The notes beneath the pieces are model-generated. The model saw only the letters and a program-made list of their open reading frames with translations. It was not told the origin of the DNA and did no database searches. Source: Actinoplanes sp. NBC_00393 (lineage in GTDB: Bacteria; Actinomycetota; Actinomycetes; Mycobacteriales; Micromonosporaceae). Taken from it: 64,000 bases of DNA. The position numbers and the translations under genes are program-made. The stretch spans positions 8,264,501 to 8,328,500 of the forward strand of contig NZ_CP107942.1 of NCBI RefSeq assembly GCF_036053395.1. Direction: 5' to 3'. Below are positions 50,363 through 57,961 of this stretch, in pieces (positions within the stretch are counted from its first letter, which is position 1; the number at the start of each line of letters is the position of its first letter).

Positions 50363-51948
50363 CAGCGGTGACCGCGAGCGAACCGCGGTGGCGGTCCTGG
50401 TATCGGCCGCACGGGTCCTGCGCGAGTTGCCTGGCGTGGGGCAAGCTGCACTGGACGCTGTGTTACCCCTGCTACAACTGGCAGCGCACTCACCAGAACG
50501 TCGCGGTCTGCGCGGCGTGTAACCGCGAGCAGGTCGGCAAGGCCGGCTACTGCCGGATGTGCTGGGCGGAGGCGTCTCGGCGGATGCCCAAGCGCCACGG
50601 CGACAGTCTGGCACCGGTGCTGGCCAGGCTGCGCTGGCATCAGCTGTACTTCACCAACATGCGCCAGGCCGTGTGGCGGCACCGGATCACTCGGCACGCG
50701 GTGCTCGAGTTACCGCTTTTGGAACGCGGCTGCGAGCCGCTGGTCATGGTCGGGCAGTTGACGTTGTTCGACGCAGAGCGAGACCTGAGCCGGGCGACGC
50801 TTCCCGTCACGTTCTCCAAGAGACCCGATCTGGAGCGCTACCCGCACGTGGCCATCGCGTGGGACGCCGCCGACAGGCTGGCCGAGCTGCAGGGGTGGAG
50901 CAGCCGCACTCTGGCGACGGCACGGCGTGGTCTGGCGATCGCACTGGCCTGCCGGCCGGCCGACGAACCGGTGCATGAGCGGGAGCTAGTCGTGCTGGCC
51001 CGGCGCGACTACCCGATCCATCACATGGCGACCGTGCTGGCCGACGCCGGGTTGCTCGGTCAGCGCGTCGACAAGGTGGAAGCGCACTGGCAGCGTCGCC
51101 TGCACGGCGTCGGCGAGCACATCGCCGCCGACATCGACAGCTGGCTGCGCTGGCTCCGGCACGGCGACGAGCGCACCCAGCCCCGCAGTGGCGGAACCGT
51201 CTCCGAGTACGCCCGCCGAGTCGCCTCGGTCGCGCACGCCTGGACCGGCCGTTACACCCACCTTCGGGAGATCACCCGCGAGGAGATCACGCGGACCGCC
51301 GGCGCGCTGACAGCGGCCGAACGCACCCAGACGTTGATCGCGCTGCGGTCGCTGTTCGGCTACCTGCACCGCCGCAAGCGGGTCTTCACCAATCCGACCA
51401 GCCGCACCAAGCCCGGCTCACCTCGTCGCACCGTGCTGCTGCCGCTGACCGAGCAGGACTACCGCGACCTCAACGCGGCATGCACCACCCCGATGCATCA
51501 CCTGGTGCTCGCTTTGTCCGCGGTCCACGCGGCCAGCCCTCACCAGATCCGGCACCTGCTGCTCGACGACATCGATGTCGGCAATCGCCGACTGGTGATC
51601 GGGGCTGTGGACCGCCACCTCGACCCTTACACCCTCAGCGCCCTCGAAACCTGGCTGCGACACCGTCGCGAACGATGGCCGGCCACCACGAACCGGCATC
51701 TGCTGATCAGCAACTACACCGCGTCGACGTCCGGGCCGATCAGCAGTTACACCCTCACGCACCTGTTCCAGCCCTCGCTACCGGGCCTGGACCGGATTCG
51801 CCGGGACCGGCAACTGGAGGAAGCCCTCAGCCACGGACCCGACCCGCTGCACCTGAGCATCGTGTTCGGTATCCATCCCAGCACCGCCGCCTTCTACGCC
51901 GACAGCGCTCGGCAGTTGCTGGAACAGGCGGCCGCACCGTCGTCATGA
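50359..51948 (+). CDS. Zinc-ribbon / recombinase-like protein, third gene of right recombinase module
   Basis: 529 residues from TTG 50359 (TTGA overlap; GTG 50368 is an alternative). The N terminus has C-A-S-C, C-Y-P-C, C-A-A-C and C-R-M-C pairs in the first 75 residues. The C terminus follows the left counterpart: Y-L-H-R-R-K-R-V-F, L-A-L-S-A-V-H, L-R-H-R-R-E-R-W-P, D-P-L-H-L-S-I-V-F-G-I-H-P-S-T-A-A-F-Y. The Arg of H-G-L-R-P-T in the left protein is replaced (H-A-A-S-P-H), so recombinase chemistry is probably lost. It could be a structural partner of the active recombinase. Confidence 0.8.
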   Translation: MTAVTASEPRWRSWYRPHGSCASCLAWGKLHWTLCYPCYNWQRTHQNVAVCAACNREQVGKAGYCRMCWAEASRRMPKRHGDSLAPVLARLRWHQLYFTNMRQAVWRHRITRHAVLELPLLERGCEPLVMVGQLTLFDAERDLSRATLPVTFSKRPDLERYPHVAIAWDAADRLAELQGWSSRTLATARRGLAIALACRPADEPVHERELVVLARRDYPIHHMATVLADAGLLGQRVDKVEAHWQRRLHGVGEHIAADIDSWLRWLRHGDERTQPRSGGTVSEYARRVASVAHAWTGRYTHLREITREEITRTAGALTAAERTQTLIALRSLFGYLHRRKRVFTNPTSRTKPGSPRRTVLLPLTEQDYRDLNAACTTPMHHLVLALSAVHAASPHQIRHLLLDDIDVGNRRLVIGAVDRHLDPYTLSALETWLRHRRERWPATTNRHLLISNYTASTSGPISSYTLTHLFQPSLPGLDRIRRDRQLEEALSHGPDPLHLSIVFGIHPSTAAFYADSARQLLEQAAAPSS

Positions 51949-51977
51949 CAGCACGGCCGCACACCATCTGCCCGCGG

Positions 51978-52592
51978 TCAGCCGCTGGTCAAGCGGCCGA
52001 CGGCTGGCAGGAACCGGCCGGCGCGTTGGGCGTAGTCGCGGTACGCCGGCCCGTGCGTGGTGAGCAGGTACGGCTCTTCCACCACGCGGACCTGGATCTG
52101 CACCGCGGCGAGCAGACTCGGCAGGGCCGTCAGCATGATCAGCGACGGGACCATGCCCGTCAGCCCGGCCAGCACGGCGAGCATCCCCGTGAAGATCGGG
52201 TTGCGGAGGTGGGCGAACAGGCCAGCGGTCACCAGGGTGGTGCGCTCCTCCTGGTCCACGCCGATGCGCCAGGAGGCACCCATCTGCCACTGCGCGGTCA
52301 GCGTCACCGCGATCCCGGCCACCGCGATGATCAGCCCACCCATCGCCAGGCCCGGATGCCACACCAGCGGCCGGACCGCGCCGGTGAATGCCAGGACGGG
52401 AGCCGCGGCGGCCAGCAGCAACGCGCCGATGAACAGCAGCTTTCCCCACCATCCGGCCGACCCGATCGGGCCGGCGTCCAGCCGCAGTCCGGTGTCGCCG
52501 GTGGTCCGCAACTGCACCACCGTGCGCCATCCGAACGCGGCCACCATCGCGAGCACGAATACCACCAAGGCGGCGACAGCAGAAACGGTCAC
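51978..52592 (-). CDS. Isoprenylcysteine-carboxyl-methyltransferase-like membrane protein
   Basis: 204 residues, GTG overlapping the CDF stop (GTGA). Four to five TM helices; L-F-A-H-L-R-N-P-I-F-T-G-M and V-E-E-P-Y-L...H-G-P-A-Y-R-D-Y are the ICMT/PEMT-type SAM-binding signature. Genes of this type often follow CDF transporters in actinobacterial metal cassettes; its substrate there is not known to me. Confidence 0.8.
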   Translation of the reverse strand: MTVSAVAALVVFVLAMVAAFGWRTVVQLRTTGDTGLRLDAGPIGSAGWWGKLLFIGALLLAAAAPVLAFTGAVRPLVWHPGLAMGGLIIAVAGIAVTLTAQWQMGASWRIGVDQEERTTLVTAGLFAHLRNPIFTGMLAVLAGLTGMVPSLIMLTALPSLLAAVQIQVRVVEEPYLLTTHGPAYRDYAQRAGRFLPAVGRLTSG

Positions 52593-53299
52593 CGGGACAC
52601 CTCCCCCGCGCAGCACGCGTCGGTGCAGCCCGGGCCGCACCCACAGTCGGCCGACTCCGCAGCGCCGGCGGCCGGCAGGGCGCAGTCATCGCACTGCTCG
52701 CCTCGCCACGCTTCGACACCTTCGCGAACCGCGACCACGACGATGACCAGGGCGGCGACCGGATCAGCCCACCACCAGCCGAGCGTCGCGTTGAGCAGCA
52801 GTCCGGCCAACACGATCACCGACAAGTAGGTACACAGCATGGTCTGCATGCTGTCGGCCACGACGGTCGCCGAGCCGAGCTCGCGGCCCGTACGCCGTTT
52901 CGCCCAGACCAGCAACGGCATGATCACCACGGAGGCGGCGGCGATGCCGATGCCGACCGGAGAGGCGTCCGGCCGCTCCGCGCTGACCAGCGCGGAGATG
53001 GCGTCGAAAGAGATCCACGCGGCCAGGGCGAAGAACGACACGGCGATGCCACGCAACGCGAGCCGCTCGCGCGCCTCCGGGACACGGGAGCGGAACTGCC
53101 AGATCACCACCAGGGCGCTGGAGACCTCGACGAACGAGTCCAAGCCGAAGCCGAGCAGCGCGGCCGACGACGCGGCGGCGCCCGCCGTGACCGCGACAAT
53201 GCCTTCCAGCAGGTTGTAGCCGGCAGTCGCATACGCCAGCTGCAAGCTGCGCCGGTTCAGAGCGAGGCGCCGCTCGGCGCTCACCGTCGTGCCAGCCAT
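52589..53299 (-). CDS. CDF-type cation efflux protein with Cys-rich tail
   Basis: 236 residues; ATG 53299 is chosen for GGAGGG 8 nt upstream (in-frame ATGs also at 53323 and 53341). About five to six TM helices. S-A-A-L-L-G-F-G-L-D-S-F-V-E-V-S-S supplies the TM2 Asp, and V-V-A-D-S-M-Q-T is the TM5-type motif of CDF proteins. The usual C-terminal domain is replaced by a short tail with many Cys (C-D-D-C, C-G-C-G-P-G-C, C-C), suited to soft metals. Controlled with the ArsR gene upstream. Confidence 0.85.
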   Translation of the reverse strand: MAGTTVSAERRLALNRRSLQLAYATAGYNLLEGIVAVTAGAAASSAALLGFGLDSFVEVSSALVVIWQFRSRVPEARERLALRGIAVSFFALAAWISFDAISALVSAERPDASPVGIGIAAASVVIMPLLVWAKRRTGRELGSATVVADSMQTMLCTYLSVIVLAGLLLNATLGWWWADPVAALVIVVVAVREGVEAWRGEQCDDCALPAAGAAESADCGCGPGCTDACCAGEVSR

Positions 53300-53348
53300 C
53301 AGATCCGCCCTCCGGTCAGGCATTGCGTCTCCGCGAGGCATGGCCTGC

Positions 53349-53714
53349 TCACGCGGTCAGCTTTTCTTCGCTGTGGCCGTACACCGGGCACAGATCGACG
53401 GCGTTCCCGGTCGCGGCCAGTAACTCCTCGGCAGCGCCCAGCAACGTGAGCAGCTGCGGGTGCGTCAGCCGGTAGAGCATCTGCCGCCCCACTGCACGGC
53501 CCTCGACCAAGCCGCAATCGCGAAGGCAGGCGACATGGGCCGACACCGTCGACTGCGCCAGCCCGAGGGTCCGCGTCAGATCGACAATCCGGCGCTCGCC
53601 TCGCGCCAACTCGTGCACGATCGTCAGCCGCGTCTCGTCTCCCAGGCTGCGGAACAACGCCACCGCCGGGGACAGATCGGCCTTGCATGCGGGATCGTGT
53701 CCATCCGCTGTCAT
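53349..53714 (-). CDS. ArsR/SmtB-family metal-responsive repressor
   Basis: 121 residues from ATG 53714 (GTG 53720 possible). Winged helix with S-L-G-D-E-T-R-L-T-I-V-H-E-L, then G-L-A-Q-S-T-V-S-A-H-V-A-C-L-R recognition helix and R-Q-M-L-Y-R-L. Cys in P-A-C-K, V-A-C-L-R-D-C and D-L-C-P may form the sensor site, as in CmtR/CadC-type regulators. Heads the operon with CDF and methyltransferase genes, which it should repress until metal binds. Confidence 0.88.
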   Translation of the reverse strand: MTADGHDPACKADLSPAVALFRSLGDETRLTIVHELARGERRIVDLTRTLGLAQSTVSAHVACLRDCGLVEGRAVGRQMLYRLTHPQLLTLLGAAEELLAATGNAVDLCPVYGHSEEKLTA

Positions 53715-53729
53715 CGCCACGAAGCGATG
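53712..53729 (-). promoter_or_regulatory. Palindrome at ArsR start, candidate operator
   Basis: CATCGC CACGAA GCGATG: 6-bp arms with a 6-nt centre covering the arsR start codon. Self-repression site is inferred from position; the transcript may be leaderless. Confidence 0.45.
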
Positions 53730-53960
53730 ATAGCGGAGTGCACCGGCTCCATCTATGCCACACCACCGTCAGCCCTCGATCGAACGGAGCAGCCGTCATG
53801 GCCCCACTCGCTCACCGCACCACCAGCACACTCCGCGCTCCCAGAAGCGCACCTCATCACTCCCTCAAAGAAGGAAGCACGCTTGCTGAGCACCCACTAC
53901 CTACTGAAAACCTGTCCTGGAGTTCATGACGAACTTCCCCAACGTCCCGAGCAAGACACA

Positions 53961-53994
53961 AAGGGTGGCCCCGGAGTTCCGGCCGGCCACCCTT
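53961..53994 (+). terminator. Hairpin with T-run near element right end
   Basis: 10-bp perfect arms AAGGGTGGCC (53961-53970) and GGCCACCCTT (53985-53994), followed by CACTTTTTTC. The loop contains a further GGAGTTC. Would block transcription leaving or entering the element. Confidence 0.7.
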
Positions 53995-54004
53995 CACTTT
54001 TTCT

Positions 54005-54011
54005 GAACTCC
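54005..54011 (-). repeat. Element end motif GGAGTTC (right end)
   Basis: Inverted partner of 48817-48823, 12 nt inside the junction with the PAPS-reductase-like gene. Confidence 0.5.
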
Positions 54012-54023
54012 CGGAGGTCGCTC

Positions 54024-54425
54024 GATCTCATGTGGCGGCGCGGCGACTGCTCAGCGTTCTTGGCCGAGCACGGGCTGGCGGACACGCCGCGCTCGGCGTG
54101 TCTCGGTTGCCCTTTTCATACTGATCTTGAATGGGTCAAGCTTCGTGACGAGGACCCGGCGGGGTGGGCGGACGCGGTCGCGTTCGACGCCGCGATCCGG
54201 CACGGGTCGGCGCGGGCGAACGCCGATGGGCATCCGCTGCGCGGGCGGTTCTTCCTGCACCGGCAGCGGGTGCCGCTCGACGAGGCGGTGCTACGCCCGC
54301 GTACCGAAGAGCAGCAGACGCCGGGGTGCGGGCCGTGGAGCTGCCCACATCCGGCGGACGTGGCTGCCGAGGACACCTCGGCTGACGCGGCGGGTGCGCG
54401 GTCCGGGTTGCGGGAGGTGGCGTGA
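54024..54425 (+). pseudogene. PAPS-reductase-like protein, C-terminal part (interrupted gene)
   Basis: Continues the frame broken at 48806: D-L-M-W-R-R-G-D-C, A-F-L-A-E-H-G-L, S-A-C-L-G-C-P-F-H, D-E-D-P-A-G-W-A-D-A-V, I-R-H-G and R-V-P-L-D-E-A-V-L, the usual second half. Rejoined length 298 codons. Its stop overlaps GTG 54422 of the cytosine methyltransferase. An ATG at 54030 could allow separate translation of this half. Confidence 0.85.
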
Positions 54426-55817
54426 TTGAGCCGTCCGCAGCCGGTTCCGGGCAGCTCCGGATCGGGTCACTCTGCACCGGGTTCGGCGGGCTCGACCTCG
54501 CCGTCGAAGCGGTCCTCGGCGGCCGGCTCTGCTGGTACGCCGAAACCGACCCGCACGCCCAGAAAGTCCTCGCCGCGCGGTGGCCGGGCGTCGTCAACCT
54601 CGGCGACATCCGCACCGTCGACTGGAGCACGGTCGAGCCGGTCGACATCATCACCGCCGGCTTCCCCTGCCAAGACATCAGCAACGCGGGGAAGCGGGCC
54701 GGCATCACCGGCCGCAACTCCAGCGTCTGGACGGCGGTCGCCGACGCCGTTCGCGCGCTTCTACCACCGCTGGTCTTCGTGGAGAACGTGGCCGCGCTCC
54801 TCCGGCGCGGCTTCGACGTCGTCCACGCCGACCTGGCCGCGAGCGGGTACGACTCAAGGTGGATATGCCTACGCGCATCCGACGTCGGCGCCGCCCACCG
54901 CCGAGATCGGCTGTTCCTGCTGGCCATCCGTCGCGAGCTCGTCGGGGCCGGTGCTGCCGACACCATGCGCCCGTGACGGCAAGGGCCCCGGCCACCCGTA
55001 CGGGCTGCCGGACCTGATCGAGCCGGGAGGCAGCCGCAACCCGCTGCTGCCCACCCCGACCGCCGTCACGTACGGCTCGAACAAGTCCGTGTCGGCCGGG
55101 GCGGCCCGCAGGCCCGGCTTGGCGCAGCTGGCCGGCAATTTGTTGCCGACCCCGACGGTGGCCGACAGCCGCAGCTCGGCCAACGCCACCGCCGGACGCA
55201 CCAAACCGGCAACCGGGCACGTCGGTCACACCCTGACCGACGCCACCCGGCTGCTGCCGACACCGCGCGCCAGCGACACCGGAACCCCGGGCCGGCGTGC
55301 CGGCGAAGGGTTCCGGCCGCCGCTGTCGCAGGTGCTGCTGCTGCCGACTCCGCGCGCCAGCGACGGGGAGAAGGGCTGTCCGGGGCAGCGGGGCAGCCAC
55401 GGTGATCTCACCCTGCCGTCGGCGGCTGTCCGGGTCCGGATGCTGCCCACACCGCGGGCCAGCGACGGGCACGGCATCTGCGTGCACGGCGACGGCGGCG
55501 CCGATCTGGTCACCGCGGTCGCCGCGCTCGGTGAACCCGACGAGCAACGGTGGGGCGTCTACGCCCTGGCGGTCGCACGGTGGGAGGTCCTGCTGGGTAG
55601 GCCGGTGCCGGAACCGACCCAGCCGGGCAAACACGGACGGCCAGTGCTGGCCCCGCCGTTCGTCGAATGGCTGATGGGCCTCGATCAGGATTGGGTCACC
55701 GGCCTAGACCTGCCGCGCACCGGGGCGCTGCGGGTCCTCGGCAACGGCGTGGTCTGGCAGCAGGCCGCGGTCGCGCTGCGCATCCTGCTGTGCCCGCATC
55801 GGTGGGCTCATGAGTAG
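54422..55817 (+). pseudogene. DNA cytosine-5 methyltransferase, split by frameshift near 54945-54975
   Basis: First frame (54422-54976, 184 residues) has motif I L-C-T-G-F-G-G-L-D-L-A, catalytic motif IV G-F-P-C-Q-D-I-S, motif VI F-V-E-N-V-A-A-L and motif VIII D-V-G-A-A-H-R-R-D-R-L-F, then stops. Family similarity continues in the frame of 54426 from L-P-T-P-C-A-R-D to 55817, with repeated L-L-P-T-P-R-A-S-D units, R-P-V-L-A-P-P-F-V-E-W-L-M-G-L and a motif X-like L-G-N-G-V-V-W-Q-Q-A-A. One extra base or loss of two bases explains the break; a sequencing error or programmed shift cannot be excluded. Without the second part the enzyme lacks motifs IX-X. Confidence 0.8.
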
Positions 55818-55854
55818 CCCTCGATCGGCGGCGTGGCGGTATCGCGCCGTTCTA

Positions 55855-55875
55855 CCCGCCGCAGCCTGCGGCGGG
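55855..55875 (+). terminator. Hairpin after cytosine methyltransferase
   Basis: 9-bp perfect arms CCCGCCGCA / TGCGGCGGG with 3-nt loop, 37 nt past the stop. The remaining gap to 56164 shows no gene. Confidence 0.65.
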
Positions 55876-56164
55876 CCGGGCGGGTGAGCTTTCGGATGGT
55901 GCCGGGGCCAGCCTGCGCGCGGCCGGATGGCGCATCGTGGGTTCCCGGCCAACGCGTCCCGGCTGGTCACGACCGAGTCGTCCCCGCCACGACCACGGGA
56001 CCGGGCATACGGCCCGCCATCGCTGGCAACCACCACCGTGATCAGCGCACGCGCTGAAAGGCCGCAGAAGGGAGGGACGTTCCGGCTGCATGGGTGCAGC
56101 CGACGCGGTGGCTCATGGCAGTTAAGTCCGGCGGGCCGCCGTCTCTGCAGGTAACACGAACCAC

Positions 56165-56203
56165 GGATGGGATCGCCCGCAGCGAGTGCGGGCGATCCCA
56201 TCC
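56165..56203 (-). terminator. Strong hairpin after 56222 gene
   Basis: 17-bp perfect arms (GGATGGGATCGCCCGCA and its complement at 56187-56203) with a 5-nt loop, 19 nt past the stop of the minus-strand gene. Confidence 0.75.
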
Positions 56204-56221
56204 TGTCCGGTGGTGGGGCGA

Positions 56222-56632
56222 CTACACCGCGACCGGCTCCGCTGCGGTCACCGGCGATGACTCGCTGTCGATCGCGAGGTGGTTGCGGGCGTCACTGAGT
56301 TCCGAGCGGACCTGCCGCAGCAGGTCACGGGCCCGGCCCATCGCCTTGCCTCCGGCGGTGGAGAAGTCACCCACGTACAGATCGAGGTGGCCGCCGACCC
56401 GGTGCAGGACCTCGGTGGTCTGCTCCATCGCGGCCACGGCGTCCAGCGGCGGATAGATCGCGTTGACCTCCATCGCCCGCAGCATGAACCGGGCGGAGGC
56501 GACGAGCCGGGCCATGGCCTCCGGTACCACGTGCTCGTCCTCCGGATCGATCGTGATCGTCTGCGCCGGTGCTGCCGACTCGACCGGTTCGGCGGCGACC
56601 GTGGGTGGCGAGTCAGCGCTTACAACATCCAT
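56222..56632 (-). CDS. Hypothetical protein
   Basis: 136 residues, ATG with AGGAGTAGG box. Disordered acidic ends around a helical core (A-R-L-V-A-S-A-R-F-M-L-R-A-M, D-L-Y-V-G-D-F, L-L-R-Q-V-R-S-E-L). No known family. Divergent from the 56922 gene; the 290-bp gap between holds no recognised promoter. Confidence 0.6.
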   Translation of the reverse strand: MDVVSADSPPTVAAEPVESAAPAQTITIDPEDEHVVPEAMARLVASARFMLRAMEVNAIYPPLDAVAAMEQTTEVLHRVGGHLDLYVGDFSTAGGKAMGRARDLLRQVRSELSDARNHLAIDSESSPVTAAEPVAV

Positions 56633-56921
56633 GTCCTACTCCTGACAAGTGGTGCGGCGGCGTGCGAGATCCGCGCGCCGACACCGGATCCGATCCGGCG
56701 CGACACCATGAACCGCGCCCTTGCCGAACAGTTCAAGTGCACTGCCACACCACTTCGACCAGGCCTTTGCGTCGCGTACAGGCCGTGTCGTCGGACCACA
56801 CCGATCAGCGCGTGTCACGACGAAGACGGCCGCTGATCTTCCCGTTTCGTTTCGCTCGCCGGGCGGGCGCCCTCTTCGCAGGGGGTGCCCGCTCGGCTTT
56901 CTCGTTCCCGGAAGGCATCCC

Positions 56922-57611
56922 ATGACCAGGACCGACGAGTCCACCCTGCACCATCGTCCCTTCGCGACCCTGCTGCGCCCCAGCACCGACGACGCCACGA
57001 TCACCGCCGGCACCATCCGGGCGGAGATCCGCGCCCTAGTCGCCCGGGGAGCCCTAAACCACCGTGACGGCACCGACCTGCTGGCCCGGCTCGGCCTGCA
57101 GGTCCTGCCGTACCGGTGGGCCGTCGCCGTCAGCGTGCCGGTCACCGTCACCATCACCGCACCCAACAACCGGTACGCCGTCCAAGCCGGCGTCGGGCAG
57201 CTCGTCGCCGCGCTCGGCCGGCTACGCGCCGGCTACCTCACCCAGCCCGGCGCGATCACCGTCCCCACCGATCAGCCCGCCCGCCGCTCGTTGACCGGCC
57301 TGACCTACCGCCGGGCCGAGGCCTGCCCCGGCTATCCCGTCGGCGGGATCTACCAGATCAGCGCCGACGCCCGGCTCGCGACCATGGTCAGCGCCGACAG
57401 CGCGGCCGCCGCGCACGCCGCCGCCACGGTACGCCTGGCCGCCGAGTTCCCCCGGCTCGCCGGCATCGACGCCGACGTGCAGCGGATGCGGCACCTCGGC
57501 GCGCACCGCTTCACCGGCCTCGACGATCCGCCCACCGACACGTCGGCCGGGCCGCCCGATCCCGGCGTCGCGGCGCCGGCCTGCCGCGCGGCGAGGAGGA
57601 ATTCACGGTGA
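56922..57611 (+). CDS. Hypothetical protein upstream of excisionase/integrase
   Basis: 229 residues, ATG with GGAAGG box. Helical N terminus (I-R-A-E-I-R-A-L-V-A-R-G-A-L), then a beta-rich region V-A-V-S-V-P-V-T-V-T-I-T-A-P and a basic C terminus. Its stop overlaps GTG of the excisionase-like gene, so it belongs to the integration operon, but the role is not known. Confidence 0.65.
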   Translation: MTRTDESTLHHRPFATLLRPSTDDATITAGTIRAEIRALVARGALNHRDGTDLLARLGLQVLPYRWAVAVSVPVTVTITAPNNRYAVQAGVGQLVAALGRLRAGYLTQPGAITVPTDQPARRSLTGLTYRRAEACPGYPVGGIYQISADARLATMVSADSAAAAHAAATVRLAAEFPRLAGIDADVQRMRHLGAHRFTGLDDPPTDTSAGPPDPGVAAPACRAARRNSR

Positions 57612-57961
57612 CGTCGCGCCAGCAGCCCCCGGAAGACGACGTCACCGCCGGTGGCCCGGTCTGGACCGAGGAACGGATCCGCGCCCTCGGTGTCATCACC
57701 GATCTACCCACGGCCGGACGCATCTTCGGCATAGGACGGGCCCAGGCCTACGACCTCGCCCGGACCGGCGAGTTCCCGGCACCGGTCATCGCGGTCGGTG
57801 CCCGCTTCCGGGTGCCCGTCGCCGGCATCCTCACCGCCCTCGGCATACCCCCCGACGGCCACGACTTGACCACGTCCGCGATGGCAAGCGTGGATCACCA
57901 CGACGCAATCAGATCCGTCGTAACGCCTGGCCAACCGCCATCGGAGCAAGGAGAAACGTGA
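57608..57961 (+). CDS. Excisionase-like helix-turn-helix protein
   Basis: 117 residues, GTG overlapping both neighbours by 4 nt. I-T-D-L-P-T-A-G-R-I-F-G-I-G-R-A-Q-A-Y-D-L-A-R-T-G-E-F-P-A-P-V is the MerR-like winged helix of actinobacterial excisionase (Xis/AlpA-like) proteins, followed by R-F-R-V-P-V. Usually directs the adjacent integrase toward excision. Longer tail than typical Xis. Confidence 0.8.
   Translation: MTSRQQPPEDDVTAGGPVWTEERIRALGVITDLPTAGRIFGIGRAQAYDLARTGEFPAPVIAVGARFRVPVAGILTALGIPPDGHDLTTSAMASVDHHDAIRSVVTPGQPPSEQGET

Larger units (their letters stand above)
48807..54023 (+). mobile_element. Metal-resistance element with three-gene recombinase module, 5.2 kb
   Basis: Boundaries follow from the interrupted gene: joining 48806 to 54024 gives C-T-T-A-T-C-G-A-T-C-T-C in frame (P-L-I-D-L-M-W), as expected for the family. 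GGAGTTC lies 10 nt inside the left end (48817-48823) and, inverted, 12 nt inside the right end (54005-54011). Contents: recombinase trio on plus strand, then ArsR/CDF/methyltransferase genes convergent on minus. No obvious target duplication. Confidence 0.85.

Noticed and set aside
53798..53929. 43-codon plus-strand frame between arsR and the element end
   Set aside because: Weak start context and no conserved features; probably chance.
54950..55480. Recurring CTGCTGCCGACACCGC-type units considered as a DNA repeat array
   Set aside because: Units are in frame, unevenly spaced and encode L-L-P-T-P motifs common to this methyltransferase type.
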